A stretch of DNA of 64,000 nt. It comes from Flavimaribacter sp039888615. GTDB lineage: Bacteria; Pseudomonadota; Alphaproteobacteria; Rhizobiales; Rhizobiaceae. Location of the stretch: NCBI GenBank assembly GCA_039888615.1, contig JBDQQS010000001.1. One strand, given 5' to 3'. Under the pieces are notes generated by a model. The model saw only the letters and a list, made by a program, of their open reading frames with translations, did not search any database and was not told the origin of the DNA. The position numbers and the translations under genes were made by a program. Of the stretch, positions 41,639 through 50,941 are shown piece by piece (position 1 is the stretch's first letter; each line of letters begins with the position of its first letter).

Positions 41639-42344
41639 ATATGTGCCCCAGGCTCTTCAGGCTCGTGTAATCGCCCTTGCCGATGATGATGTGGTCGTGG
41701 ACCAGAATGCCCATTGCGTTCGCGGCTTCGACGATCCGTCCCGTCATTTCGATATCCGCGCGGGAAGGGGACGGGTCGCCTGACGGGTGGTTGTGAACCA
41801 GTATGACAGCCGTTGAGGCGAGCTCCAGAGCCCGTCTGATGACTTCTCGAGGATAGACCGGCGTATGATCGACCGTGCCGCTCTGCTGTATTTCATCGGC
41901 GATCAGCGCGTTCTTCTTGTCGAGAAACAGAATGCGGAACTGTTCGCGGCTCTCGTAAGACATGGCGGTGCGGCAATAGTCGATCACCGAAGACCATGAT
42001 GAAAGGACCGGACGTTTCACCACCGCCTCGCGCAGCGCGCGTTGATTGACGGCGGCAATGACCTTGAGGTCCAGTGCAACGGAATTTCCTATCCCGTCCA
42101 CTTCGCACAAAAGGTGCACAGGCGCGCCCATGACCTCGGAGAGACTTCCAAAGCGCCGCAGCAGAGCCTTGGCGACCGGTTTGGTGTCGCGCCGCGGTAT
42201 CAGCCGGAAAAGCAGCAGTTCGAGGAGTTCATAGTCTGCGAGCGCCTCATGGCCATTTTCGACGAAGCGCTTGCGCAGCCTGTCTCGGTGGCCGCCATGG
42301 GCGGACACGGCTGGATTTGCAGTCGGGCCGGACTGCTCAGCCAC
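41637..42344 (-). CDS. radC: RadC family JAB1/MPN-domain protein
   Basis: A 235-residue protein of the RadC family. An N-terminal helix-hairpin-helix-like region (ELLELLLFRLIPRRDTKPVAKALLRRFGSL) is followed by the metallo (JAMM) motif VILVHNHPSGDPSPSRADIEMT with the two His and the Asp as zinc ligands. RadC was once thought to act in DNA repair, but this is not supported for the E. coli protein and the activity is unknown. The start is GTG at 42344. It lies five bases after map, so the two are co-transcribed. Confidence 0.92.
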   Translation of the reverse strand: MAEQSGPTANPAVSAHGGHRDRLRKRFVENGHEALADYELLELLLFRLIPRRDTKPVAKALLRRFGSLSEVMGAPVHLLCEVDGIGNSVALDLKVIAAVNQRALREAVVKRPVLSSWSSVIDYCRTAMSYESREQFRILFLDKKNALIADEIQQSGTVDHTPVYPREVIRRALELASTAVILVHNHPSGDPSPSRADIEMTGRIVEAANAMGILVHDHIIIGKGDYTSLKSLGHI

Positions 42345-42349
42345 CTGTG

Positions 42350-43177
42350 TCAGTCACTAAGGCCGGGAGCGAATTTTCCACCCGGCGAAAGCGTGAAGAT
42401 TTCGCACCCGTCCGCCGTAACGCCAACGGAATGCTCGTACTGCGCCGTCAGAGACCGATCGCGCGTGACGGCCGTCCAGCCGTCGGACAGGACTTTGACA
42501 TGGGGTCTTCCGAGATTGATCATGGGCTCGATCGTGAAGATCATGCCCTGCTTCATCTCGATGCCCTCATGGGCGCGTCCATAATGAAGGATGTTGGGCG
42601 CGTCGTGGAACAACTGGCCAAGGCCGTGGCCACAGAAATCGCGCACGACGGAGCAGCGTTCGGCCTCGGCGTAACGCTGTATGGCTTGCCCGATCGCGCC
42701 TGTACGGACGCCGGGCTTGACCACGGCGATGCCCAGCAGGAGCGCCTTGTGGGTGACTTCCATCAGTCTTTGCGCGGCCCGCTTGATTTGGCCGACCGGA
42801 TACATGCGGCTGGAATCGCCGTGCCATCCGTCGAGCACCAGCGTCACATCGATATTGACGATATCGCCTTCGCGCAACGGTTTGTCGTTGGGTATGCCGT
42901 GGCAAACGACGTGATTGATCGAGGTGCAAGACGACTTGGTGTATCCGCGGTAGTTGAGCGTCGCCGGATAGGCGCCATGATCCATTCCGTATTCGAAAAC
43001 GAATTTGTCGATTGCATTGGTGGTAACGCCCGGCTTGACCATGTCTACGAGTTCGTCCAGGCACCGCGCAGTCAACTGGCAGGCCTTACGCATGCCTTCG
43101 AAGCCTTCCGGTCCATGCAGCTTGATCTGGCCCGTGTTGCGCAGCGGGGCTGCGATAGCGTCTACATATCCAACCAT
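42350..43177 (-). CDS. map: methionine aminopeptidase type I
   Basis: A 275-residue enzyme that removes the initiator Met. Metal-ligand blocks of the pita-bread fold are visible: NHVVCHGIPND, VNIDVTLVLDGWHGDSSRMY (Asp, Asp), GHGLGQLFHDAPNI (His), FTIEPMI (Glu) and QYEHSVGV (Glu). The Shine-Dalgarno sequence GAGGTGAG stands before the ATG at 43177. It is the first gene of the map-radC unit. Upstream lies a 460-base stretch without genes. Confidence 0.96.
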   Translation of the reverse strand: MVGYVDAIAAPLRNTGQIKLHGPEGFEGMRKACQLTARCLDELVDMVKPGVTTNAIDKFVFEYGMDHGAYPATLNYRGYTKSSCTSINHVVCHGIPNDKPLREGDIVNIDVTLVLDGWHGDSSRMYPVGQIKRAAQRLMEVTHKALLLGIAVVKPGVRTGAIGQAIQRYAEAERCSVVRDFCGHGLGQLFHDAPNILHYGRAHEGIEMKQGMIFTIEPMINLGRPHVKVLSDGWTAVTRDRSLTAQYEHSVGVTADGCEIFTLSPGGKFAPGLSD

Positions 43178-43639
43178 TATCTCACCTCAAGCAAACCGGT
43201 CGCCGGTTTCTTCATTTCACTTTGCACCTTATCGGGCCGGCATCAACCCCAACGAATAGCATAGATTGCGGACGCTGCGCGAACGGTCGACATGGCGCCA
43301 GTTCAGGATTGCTTGCGGCCATTCATCAATTGTCACAGTCGTCACAGTTAAAAGATAGAAATCGACAGAGACGGCGCAAGAGCGCGTGAAGGGAATGTGT
43401 TTTGCAAACATGCACAAGTGCGACTTGCATCAACCGACGAGCTGTGATCCTCTGCGCGCAGTTCGGAATATGCGGTCATCAACGATGACCGTTGCTGGTT
43501 CGGAAAGTAACAAACGTCTGCATCCATGTATAAACCAGCGGGATTGAACAGAGGCATCATGTGTGATCATTGGTCGGCGTGGCGACGTCCACATTGATTT
43601 CCGGTCCAGAATGACAATTGTTGTGACAGGTAGGCCTTT
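43178..43639. other. non-coding stretch between map and the glycosyltransferase
   Basis: These 462 bases separate two divergent genes and must carry both promoters. Short frames here resemble nothing known. A 9-base direct repeat TGTCACAGT/CGTCACAGT lies at 43331-43348, and an inverted relative (TTGTGACAG) shortly before the glycosyltransferase start; they may be operator sites. Confidence 0.4.
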
Positions 43640-44845
43640 GTGAACGACGCCCCCCACATTGTACTTTACAGCCATGACACCTTTGGGCTCGGGCATCTGC
43701 GGCGCAGCCGCAAGATCGCCATGACGCTGGTCGAGCGGTTTTGCGGCGCGCATGCGACGATCATCACCGGATCGGACCTGTCGTCGCGGTTTCCGGCCCA
43801 TGACCGCATTCACTTCGCGCCGATCCCGCAGATCGAGAAGCAACCGGACGGCAGCTACCGCCCGGCCGACCCGCAGCTTACCTACGAACAGGTGATCGAG
43901 GCGCGCAGCCACGCCATCATGGAGGCGCTCAAACGCCGTCCGGCCGACATCTTCATCACCGACAAGGAGCCGCTTGGCCTCAGCGGCGAACTGATGCCCG
44001 CGCTCGGCTATCTGAAGACCTGCGGGGCGACGCTTGTGCTCGGTCTGCGCGACGTGCTGGACGATACCGCTCTGCTGCGCTCGGAATGGGAGCGCAAGGG
44101 CATCTACGAGCGCATCGAGGGGCTGTACGACCATATCTGGATCTACGGCACGGAGAGCTTCCACCACCCCTTGCGCGAGATGAGCCTTCCGGAGAGCGTT
44201 CTGTCGAGCTGCAGCTTCACCGGCTTTCTGTACCGCTCGCTCGGACAGGCGGGTGCGCCGGCGCTTCCCGCCGAACTGCCTGAAGACTATCTGCTGGTGA
44301 CGGCTGGCGGCGGCGGCGACGGCGACTTCGTGATGAATGCGGTGGTCGACGCCTACGAGCAGGACGCGGAAATCACGATGCCGGCGGTACTGCTTCTGGG
44401 GCCTTATGCGGACCCGCAGGAGGCCCACGCGATCCGCGCGCGGGCGCAACGCACGGGCCGGATGCATGTGATCGATTTCGATTCGGAGCCAGAAGGGCTG
44501 ATCCGCCGGGCTTCTGCGGTCGTCGGCATGTGTGGTTACAACACGTTCTGCGAAGTTGTGTCGCGCAACAAGAAGGCGCTGTTCGTGCCGCGCCAGACGC
44601 CGCGGCTTGAGCAATATATCCGGGCGAGCCGGGCGGCCGAACTCGGCTGGTGCCGTATGGCGCCGGAGGCTGTCGCCTCGAGGCCGCTTGATTTTGCCGC
44701 CGCCATCCGCGCGCTCATCGCCGACGACGAACCGGTTGGCGCCGGTATCGACGCGCATGGCCTCGAACGCATCGGCGACGCCGTCGAAACCATCCTGCAG
44801 GACAGCAACGAGCAATCCATCCAACTCGCCAGAGCCGAGCGTTAA
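43640..44845 (+). CDS. MurG-like glycosyltransferase family protein
   Basis: A 401-residue GT-B-type protein. The N-terminal motif SHDTFGLGHLRRSRKIAMTL is the Gly-rich acceptor-side loop of MurG and monogalactosyldiacylglycerol-synthase-like enzymes (GT28). The C-terminal GMCGYNTFCEVVSRNKKALFVPR and EQYIRASRAAELGW form the nucleotide-sugar site. The sugar and the acceptor are unknown; such genes are often linked to surface polysaccharides. The start is GTG at 43640. It reads as more GC-rich than its neighbours, and stands alone between map and sfsA, two genes that are normally close together in this order. Its stop TAA overlaps the sfsA stop by three bases. Confidence 0.82.
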   Translation: MNDAPHIVLYSHDTFGLGHLRRSRKIAMTLVERFCGAHATIITGSDLSSRFPAHDRIHFAPIPQIEKQPDGSYRPADPQLTYEQVIEARSHAIMEALKRRPADIFITDKEPLGLSGELMPALGYLKTCGATLVLGLRDVLDDTALLRSEWERKGIYERIEGLYDHIWIYGTESFHHPLREMSLPESVLSSCSFTGFLYRSLGQAGAPALPAELPEDYLLVTAGGGGDGDFVMNAVVDAYEQDAEITMPAVLLLGPYADPQEAHAIRARAQRTGRMHVIDFDSEPEGLIRRASAVVGMCGYNTFCEVVSRNKKALFVPRQTPRLEQYIRASRAAELGWCRMAPEAVASRPLDFAAAIRALIADDEPVGAGIDAHGLERIGDAVETILQDSNEQSIQLARAER

Positions 44846-45567
44846 GACGTTGTTCCAACGCCTGATTCGTCGACAGGAATTGTCTTGTCGACCTCGATTG
44901 CTTCCGGCGTGATGCTGCATCCAAGCGCGATCGCCTCGACGCCGCGGCCAATCGCGCGATCGAAAGCCGCTCCATAGACGGGGTCGAGATCGCGGCAGAT
45001 CTTGAGACGATCGCAATCCGGACGCTGCACGAGATAAACCATGACGGCGCGATGACCGGCTTCAACCATGTCGCCAAGCTCGGAAAGGTGTTTGACCCCA
45101 CGCGCCGTGGCGCTATCAGGAAATTCCGCGAGCAGCGGATGACGACGATAGTGCACATTCTTGATTTCGACATAGGCGGCTGGTCGCTCTGGATGCGTCA
45201 GCAGGAGGTCGATGCGTGAATTGGCGCCATATTTCTGTTCACGCCGCAATCCCGTGTAACCGGCAAGGGCGTCCACACGACCCGCTGTCACCGCTTCCTC
45301 GACAATGCGGTTCGGTAGTCCTGTATTGATCCCGACCAGGACATCGTCGGCCTCCACGATTTCCAGCGCATGTTTGTATTTGCGGTTCGGGTTGTTTTCA
45401 TGAAGCGAAAGCCAGATGCGCGAGCCTGGATCGGTCAGGCCGAGCATGGAGCCGGTATTGGGACACGAACCGGTAATCGCTGTCCCGTCGTCCAGGATAG
45501 CGTCGAACAGGAAGCGCTTGTAGCGACGCACCAGGGTGGCGGGTATCAAAGGGCTGGGAAATTTCAT
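44842..45567 (-). CDS. sfsA: sugar fermentation stimulation protein SfsA
   Basis: A 241-residue protein with SfsA hallmarks: RRYKRFLFDAILDDG at the start (OB-fold part), CPNTGSMLGLTDPGSRIWLS, then the nuclease-like core DLLLTHPERPAAYVEIKNVHYRRHPLLAEFPDSATARGVKHLSEL. The core looks like a PD-(D/E)xK nuclease with Asp, Glu and Lys at the right spacing. E. coli SfsA affects maltose metabolism; the molecular role is unclear. It lies 29 bases after phaC on the same strand. Confidence 0.93.
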   Translation of the reverse strand: MKFPSPLIPATLVRRYKRFLFDAILDDGTAITGSCPNTGSMLGLTDPGSRIWLSLHENNPNRKYKHALEIVEADDVLVGINTGLPNRIVEEAVTAGRVDALAGYTGLRREQKYGANSRIDLLLTHPERPAAYVEIKNVHYRRHPLLAEFPDSATARGVKHLSELGDMVEAGHRAVMVYLVQRPDCDRLKICRDLDPVYGAAFDRAIGRGVEAIALGCSITPEAIEVDKTIPVDESGVGTTS

Positions 45568-45596
45568 TCGTCAAAGGCGTCGGCCGCCGGGGCCGA

Positions 45597-47525
45597 TCAT
45601 ACGCGTTCCCTGACATAGCTTCCGGGCGCATCCTCGATGGAGTTCAGCGCATTGCCGCCCGGCTTGCGGGCGTCAACCCTTCTCCGGTCCAGCTTCTTGA
45701 TCCATTTGTCCCAGTCTGGCCACCAGGATCCCGGATGTTCAGAGGCGTTTTCCAGCCACGTGTCGAAATCGCCTTCCGGTTTGCCGCCGCTCCAGAACTG
45801 ATATTTTTTCTTTGCAGGGGGATTCACGACACCCGCGATATGACCGGATCCGGCCATGACGTAGGTCACGTCGCCACCGAAATACTGGCATCCCTTGAAG
45901 ACGGACCGGGCTGGCGCAATGTGATCTTCCCGGGTCGCTAGATTGTAGATCGGGATGGTGACGTCCCGCAGGGAGATTTTTCCTCCGCCCATTTCCATAC
46001 GGTTCTGGGACAGATTGTTCTCCAGATAGCAGTTGCGCAGATAGAAAGAGTGGTTGGCTGCCGGCAGACGGGTGGCGTCCGAGTTCCAGTAGAGCAGGTC
46101 GAAAGGCATCGGCTCCTTGCCCTTCAGGTAGTTGCTCACCACAAAGGGCCAGATCAGTTCTGAAGACCGCAGCATGTTGAAAGCCGTCGCCATCTTGGAG
46201 CCTTCCAGATAGCCGGTCTCGCGCATTGTTTCTTCGATGTAGTCGATATTCTCAGCGTCGGCGAAAACCTTCAGATCGCCGGCGCCTTCGAAATCCACTT
46301 GTGTCGTCAGGAACGTCGCTGATTTGATCCTGTCGTCGCCTTCCTTCGCGTAAAGGGCAAGCATGGCAGCCAGCAAAGTGCCGCCGACGCAATAGCCCAC
46401 GGCGTTGACCGCCTTTTCGCCTGTCGCTTTCTCGATCGTATCAAGGGCGAAACTGATTCCCTCGCGTCCGTAGGCCTCCCAGTTCTTATGTGCATGACGC
46501 GCGTCGGGATTGACCCAGGAAATAACGAACACCGTGTGGCCACGGTCAACGGCCCACTTGATGAAGGATTTCTCCGGCGACAAATCAAGAATGTAGAACT
46601 TGTTGATCCACGGCGGACAGACAAGGAGAGGGCGCTTCAACACGGTTTCGGTTGATGGCGCATACTGGATGATCTGGCAAACATCGTCCTGGGCGATGAC
46701 CTTGCCCGGCGTCATCGCCATGTTCTTGCCGACTTCAAACTTGGTGTAATCGGATTGGCGAAGCCTGAGATCGCCGTGTCCGGCCTGAATATCCTCCGCC
46801 AGCATCTTTGCCCCGCGAACGAGATTCTGTCCGCTTTCTGCGACAGTCTCCTTGTAGACTTCCGGATTGGTCAAAATGAAATTGCTGGGCGAGAGCGCGC
46901 TTGTCAGCTGCCGTACATAGAACTCGGCCTTGTGCCGCGTGTGTGGATCGAGGCCTTCAGCTTCCTTCGCGAGCTTTTCCGCCCAGTCGGCCGTGACCCA
47001 GTAGGCCTGTCTCAGGAAACTGAAAAAGGCGTTCTCCCGCCAGTCTTCATCCTTGAACCGCTTGTCCGACTTGTGGTTTTCGGCGAGATCCTCGGAGGCC
47101 TCGCCTGACATCTTGCGAATAGAGTTCGACCACAGCGTCATGAAACTGCCGAAGAGATGGGTCTGAGCCTGCAGCGAGCGTTGCGGATCGGAAATCCAGT
47201 ATTCGGAGAGTTTCGTCAGGGTTCTGATAATATCGGTGAGGGGACCGACGAGGTGATCGGATCTTTCGCCGCTTTCACGCGGCTGAACCCATGCGGACGC
47301 CGCTCTTCCGAGTTCCTCCACCATGTGCGCCATGTTGCGCGCCATGGCTTCGGGATCCTTGACTACGAATGCGTCCATGTTGGGTATGTGCGCTTCGCCA
47401 TCGAGCGCGGGGGCCGGCTCTTTGGGAGTGGCGGTTTCAGGAGGCGGAGGCGCTTTCTTGGTTTGCCTGCTCGTCCGCATTGAAACCTGTTTCTTCCCGG
47501 CGCTCTGGCCTGACTTGCTGGCCAA
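45597..47525 (-). CDS. phaC: class I poly(3-hydroxyalkanoate) synthase
   Basis: About 642 residues. The N-terminal PhaC domain is followed by an alpha/beta hydrolase core with the lipase-like box GYCVGG, in which Cys379 (numbered from the TTG start) is the nucleophile. The catalytic Asp lies in LATREDHIAP, and the His in AGSGHIAGVVNPP. PhaC polymerises hydroxyacyl-CoA to storage polyester on the granule surface. The best start is TTG at 47525, five bases after a perfect GGAGG; the frame is open 75 bases further. The first 60 residues are basic and Pro-rich, unlike most family members. phaA, phaB and phaR are not nearby. Confidence 0.95.
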   Translation of the reverse strand: MASKSGQSAGKKQVSMRTSRQTKKAPPPPETATPKEPAPALDGEAHIPNMDAFVVKDPEAMARNMAHMVEELGRAASAWVQPRESGERSDHLVGPLTDIIRTLTKLSEYWISDPQRSLQAQTHLFGSFMTLWSNSIRKMSGEASEDLAENHKSDKRFKDEDWRENAFFSFLRQAYWVTADWAEKLAKEAEGLDPHTRHKAEFYVRQLTSALSPSNFILTNPEVYKETVAESGQNLVRGAKMLAEDIQAGHGDLRLRQSDYTKFEVGKNMAMTPGKVIAQDDVCQIIQYAPSTETVLKRPLLVCPPWINKFYILDLSPEKSFIKWAVDRGHTVFVISWVNPDARHAHKNWEAYGREGISFALDTIEKATGEKAVNAVGYCVGGTLLAAMLALYAKEGDDRIKSATFLTTQVDFEGAGDLKVFADAENIDYIEETMRETGYLEGSKMATAFNMLRSSELIWPFVVSNYLKGKEPMPFDLLYWNSDATRLPAANHSFYLRNCYLENNLSQNRMEMGGGKISLRDVTIPIYNLATREDHIAPARSVFKGCQYFGGDVTYVMAGSGHIAGVVNPPAKKKYQFWSGGKPEGDFDTWLENASEHPGSWWPDWDKWIKKLDRRRVDARKPGGNALNSIEDAPGSYVRERV

Positions 47526-47694
47526 TTGGACCTCCCGTTTGTGGCGACTATCGACCCGTTTTTGCCGATTCTGTTCCCCTTTATGGCGGCCATTATGCAA
47601 GAAATGTTGACAGAATGTAGAATTTATTTGTGCATTGAACCCGCATCTGCGCTATGGGTTTCGCTCAAAACGTGAATGGCATGGTGACCCCGTC

Positions 47695-48150
47695 TTGAAA
47701 CCGCATATCCAACTGGCAGCGCTTCTCATCCTACCGATCCTGGCTGGCGGCTGCGTGTCGGCCTCGCTCGAGGACGCCGCGCCGAGAACGACCGGCGATG
47801 CGGCCGGCCCCGCCGCGGGTCAGCCGGCGCCGTCTGCAGAAACAGCCAAAGGCCCTGAGGGGCGGGCGAGGCCTGAACGCAAGACTCCGCCAAGAGACAC
47901 GTCTTTCGTGCAGGAAGGCGCCGCTCAAGACGATACGTTTCCCACCTTCGGCCCGACGCCTACCGGCGCCATGGAGCAACTGAGCGAGGCGGAAAAGAAA
48001 CAGATCCAGAACGAGATGGAATCCATCCTGAAACAACGCAAGCCGCCATCCGCCTCAGCGACAAGTGACGCCTACAAGAAGCAGTCCGAAGAATTCGAAG
48101 CGATCGCGCGCAGTCATGGCGACGAGGCCAAGGCGGAAATCGAGAACTGA
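47695..48150 (+). CDS. small lipoprotein of unknown function
   Basis: About 151 residues. From a TTG at 47695 (GGTGA seven bases upstream) the protein begins KPHIQLAALLILPILAGGC, a clean lipoprotein signal with lipid-carrying Cys20. The mature part is Pro/Ala/Gly-rich and probably unstructured, then turns into a charged helix (LSEAEKKQIQNEMESILKQRK). I do not recognise the family. The frame is open from 47635, but this would bury the signal. It is divergent from phaC, and lies 138 bases before the aminotransferase gene. Confidence 0.65.
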   Translation: MKPHIQLAALLILPILAGGCVSASLEDAAPRTTGDAAGPAAGQPAPSAETAKGPEGRARPERKTPPRDTSFVQEGAAQDDTFPTFGPTPTGAMEQLSEAEKKQIQNEMESILKQRKPPSASATSDAYKKQSEEFEAIARSHGDEAKAEIEN

Positions 48151-48288
48151 TCGCCGGGCGTTCGAGCACGGCCTGCCTGACTATTTCCGCTTCCCGCCAA
48201 TAGGGCGTATAATAGGCTCTGACCGTCCCGGCTTCGCCACGGTTCGGGCTCAAACCACCGAAAACACAGACAACCATCCGGAATCGAA

Positions 48289-49506
48289 ATGGAAGAGTTT
48301 CATAAAGTTCGCCGCCTTCCGCCCTACGTATTCGAGCAGGTCAACAGACTGAAGGCGGACGCGCGAGCGGCCGGAGCCGACATTATCGATCTCGGCATGG
48401 GCAATCCGGATCTGCCGACGCCACAAAGCATCGTCGACAAACTTTGCGAAGTTGTGCGCGATCCGCGCACGCACCGCTATTCGACGTCGCGCGGTATTCC
48501 TGGTCTTCGCAAGGCGCAGGCGCGCTATTATGAAAACCGCTTCGGCGTGAAGCTCAATCCGGACACGCAGATTGTCGCAACGCTGGGCTCGAAGGAAGGC
48601 TTCGCCAATATGGCGCAGGCCATTACGGCGCCCGGCGACGTGATCATGTGTCCCAACCCGACCTATCCGATTCACGCTTTCGGGTTCATCATGTCGGGCG
48701 GGGTCATCCGCTCCATGTCTGTGGAGCCGGATGAAAGCTTTTTCTACTCGCTGGAGCGGGCGGTGCGTCACTCCATTCCGCGTCCGATTGCGCTCATTCT
48801 CAACTATCCGTCCAACCCGACGGCGCATGTCGCATCGCTGGATTTCTACAAGGATGTGGTGAGCTTCGCCAAAAAGCATGACATCATCATCCTGTCGGAT
48901 CTCGCCTATGCGGAGATCTATTATGACGATACGCCGCCACCGTCTGTTCTGGAGGTTCCCGGCGCCGTCGATGTGACCGTTGAATTCACCTCGATGTCGA
49001 AAACCTTCTCCATGCCCGGCTGGCGCATGGGGTTCGCCGTTGGCAACGAACGTCTTATCGCCGCGCTGGCGCGGGTAAAATCCTATCTCGATTACGGCGC
49101 ATTTACGCCCATCCAGGTTGCGGCGACGACTGCGCTCAATGGCGATGGATCCGAAATTGAAGAGGTGCGAAACACCTACAAGCGGCGTCGCAACGTGATG
49201 GTCGACACCTTCACCAAGGCGGGTTGGCCGGTGCCGGCGCCGGCTGCAACAATGTTCGCCTGGGCTCCGCTGCCTGAGCGCTATCGCGAAATGGGGTCGC
49301 TCGATTTCTCGAAGATGTTGATCGAGAAGGCGGACGTCGCCGTATCGCCGGGCATTGGTTTCGGGGAGTACGGCGATACGCATGTCCGTATCGCGCTGGT
49401 CGAAAACGAGCACCGAATCCGGCAGGCGGCCCGCAACATCAAACGCTTCCTTGCATCCGGCGACGAAAATATGCAAAACGTCGTCCGGCTGGATTCCCGG
49501 CGTTAA
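48289..49506 (+). CDS. alaC: class I aminotransferase, AlaC-like
   Basis: A 405-residue PLP enzyme of fold type I. The start FHKVRRLPPYVFEQVNRLKADARAAG and SMGNPD-like LGMGNPDLPTPQSIVDKLCE match AlaC (YfdZ). YSTSRGIPGLRKA and NYPSNPTAHVASLDFY follow. SMSKTFSMPGWRMGF carries the PLP-binding Lys. AlaC makes alanine from pyruvate and glutamate; the related LL-diaminopimelate aminotransferases share much of the sequence, so exact specificity is uncertain. It precedes hom by 60 bases, in an order typical of rhizobia, which hints at a role in amino acid synthesis. Confidence 0.88.
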   Translation: MEEFHKVRRLPPYVFEQVNRLKADARAAGADIIDLGMGNPDLPTPQSIVDKLCEVVRDPRTHRYSTSRGIPGLRKAQARYYENRFGVKLNPDTQIVATLGSKEGFANMAQAITAPGDVIMCPNPTYPIHAFGFIMSGGVIRSMSVEPDESFFYSLERAVRHSIPRPIALILNYPSNPTAHVASLDFYKDVVSFAKKHDIIILSDLAYAEIYYDDTPPPSVLEVPGAVDVTVEFTSMSKTFSMPGWRMGFAVGNERLIAALARVKSYLDYGAFTPIQVAATTALNGDGSEIEEVRNTYKRRRNVMVDTFTKAGWPVPAPAATMFAWAPLPERYREMGSLDFSKMLIEKADVAVSPGIGFGEYGDTHVRIALVENEHRIRQAARNIKRFLASGDENMQNVVRLDSRR

Positions 49507-49566
49507 CGCGAACGCATCGTTCGGTCGGTTTCTCTCCTCCGAACACATCATGTAACTGGAAGCTCT

Positions 49567-50889
49567 ATGTCTGAAGCCCTCAAAATCGGTATTGCGGGTC
49601 TGGGTACCGTTGGCGCCGCGCTGGCGCGCATTTTGTCCGAGCGGCGCGAGGCTCTGAACGGGATTTGCGGCAAGGCGATCGACGTTGTTGCGGTGAGCGC
49701 GCGGGATGCTGCGAAGGACAGGGGCGTCGACCTCTCCGGCGCCAAGTTCTACACCGACCCGGTTGAAATGGCCCGTTCCGCGGATATCGACGTTTTCGTC
49801 GAACTGATGGGCGGGGAAGGCGATCCGGCCCTGCAGTCTGTGCGGGACGCGCTTTCCAGCGGCAAACACGCGGTGACGGCCAACAAGGCGCTGCTCGCCC
49901 GGCACGGGGTGGAACTGGCGACGCTTGCCGAAGACAAGGGCGTGCTCTTGAACTTCGAAGCCGCGGTCGCCGGCGGCATCCCCGTGATCAAGGCGATGCG
50001 CGAATCCCTGACCGGAAACAGGATCCAGCGCGTGTTCGGAATTCTGAACGGCACCTGCAATTACATTCTGACCCAGATGGAGAAGAAGGGGATCTCCTTC
50101 GAGGAATGTCTCGCCGAGGCGCAGCGACTGGGTTACGCCGAAGCCGATCCGACCTTTGACGTCGAGGGCAATGACACGGCGCACAAGCTGGCGATCCTCA
50201 CCAGCATCGCCTTCGGCACAAAAATCGCCGCGGACGAGATTTATCTGGAAGGCATATCGAATATTTCCATCGAGGACATCAAAGCCGCCGATGAACTTGG
50301 TTTTCGCATCAAGCTGCTGGGCGTCGCTCAGAAAACCGAAACCGGGATCGAACAGCGCGTTCATCCGACCATGGTTCCGAAGGATTCGGTCATTGCCCGC
50401 GTCGACGGCGTGACGAACGCCGTCGCAATCGACGCCGATGTCCTGGGCGAATTGCTGATGTCGGGTCCCGGAGCAGGCGGCGACGCGACGGCGTCCGCCG
50501 TCATGGGCGATATCGCAGACATCGCCAAGAGCCGCCCCGGATATCAATACGGTCCTGTGCTTGGTCGACCGGCCGCGAGCCTGCAGCCCTACGCGCGCGC
50601 GCGCATGCGCAGCCATGAGGGCGGTTACTTCATTCGCCTGACGGTGGAAGACCGGACGGGCGTGTTCGCAAGCCTGTCAAAGCACATGTCGGACAATTCG
50701 ATCTCTCTTGAATCGATCGTTCAGCGCCCGGGAAGCGCCGGCAACGGCGACAAGAAGACTGTAATCCTCGTGACACATGCAACGATGGAAGCGTCCGTGC
50801 GCAAGGCGGTCAAAGCGATCGGCGCCGAAGGCTATCTTGCCGATAAACCCCAGGTCATCCGTATCGAGCGCCCCGCCGCTGGCGCTTGA
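49567..50889 (+). CDS. hom: homoserine dehydrogenase
   Basis: A 440-residue enzyme. The N-terminal NAD(P) domain has GIAGLGTVGAALARIL. The catalytic domain has the diagnostic GILNGTCNYILTQM and YAEADPTFDVEGNDTAHKLAIL with the active-site Asp and Lys residues. A C-terminal ACT domain (about 355-435, FIRLTVEDRTGVFASL) suggests feedback by threonine. It reduces aspartate semialdehyde to homoserine on the way to threonine and methionine. It has no fused aspartokinase. A stem-loop overlaps its stop. Confidence 0.97.
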   Translation: MSEALKIGIAGLGTVGAALARILSERREALNGICGKAIDVVAVSARDAAKDRGVDLSGAKFYTDPVEMARSADIDVFVELMGGEGDPALQSVRDALSSGKHAVTANKALLARHGVELATLAEDKGVLLNFEAAVAGGIPVIKAMRESLTGNRIQRVFGILNGTCNYILTQMEKKGISFEECLAEAQRLGYAEADPTFDVEGNDTAHKLAILTSIAFGTKIAADEIYLEGISNISIEDIKAADELGFRIKLLGVAQKTETGIEQRVHPTMVPKDSVIARVDGVTNAVAIDADVLGELLMSGPGAGGDATASAVMGDIADIAKSRPGYQYGPVLGRPAASLQPYARARMRSHEGGYFIRLTVEDRTGVFASLSKHMSDNSISLESIVQRPGSAGNGDKKTVILVTHATMEASVRKAVKAIGAEGYLADKPQVIRIERPAAGA

Positions 50890-50911
50890 CGGCGGTGGTC
50901 TTGCCGCCGTC
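50888..50911 (+). terminator. stem-loop after hom
   Basis: GACGGCGG and CCGCCGTC form an 8-bp perfect stem with an 8-base loop, beginning within the hom stop codon. No T-run follows, so it may be a stabiliser or a weak terminator between the convergent genes hom and the SDR gene. Confidence 0.4.
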
Positions 50912-50941
50912 CGCCAGAGGCTGATGACGGAAATGCGGTGA

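Noticed and set aside
48250..50616. Minus-strand frame of 788 codons over the aminotransferase and hom
   Set aside because: Both plus-strand genes have full family motifs; the antisense product resembles nothing and is a high-GC artefact.
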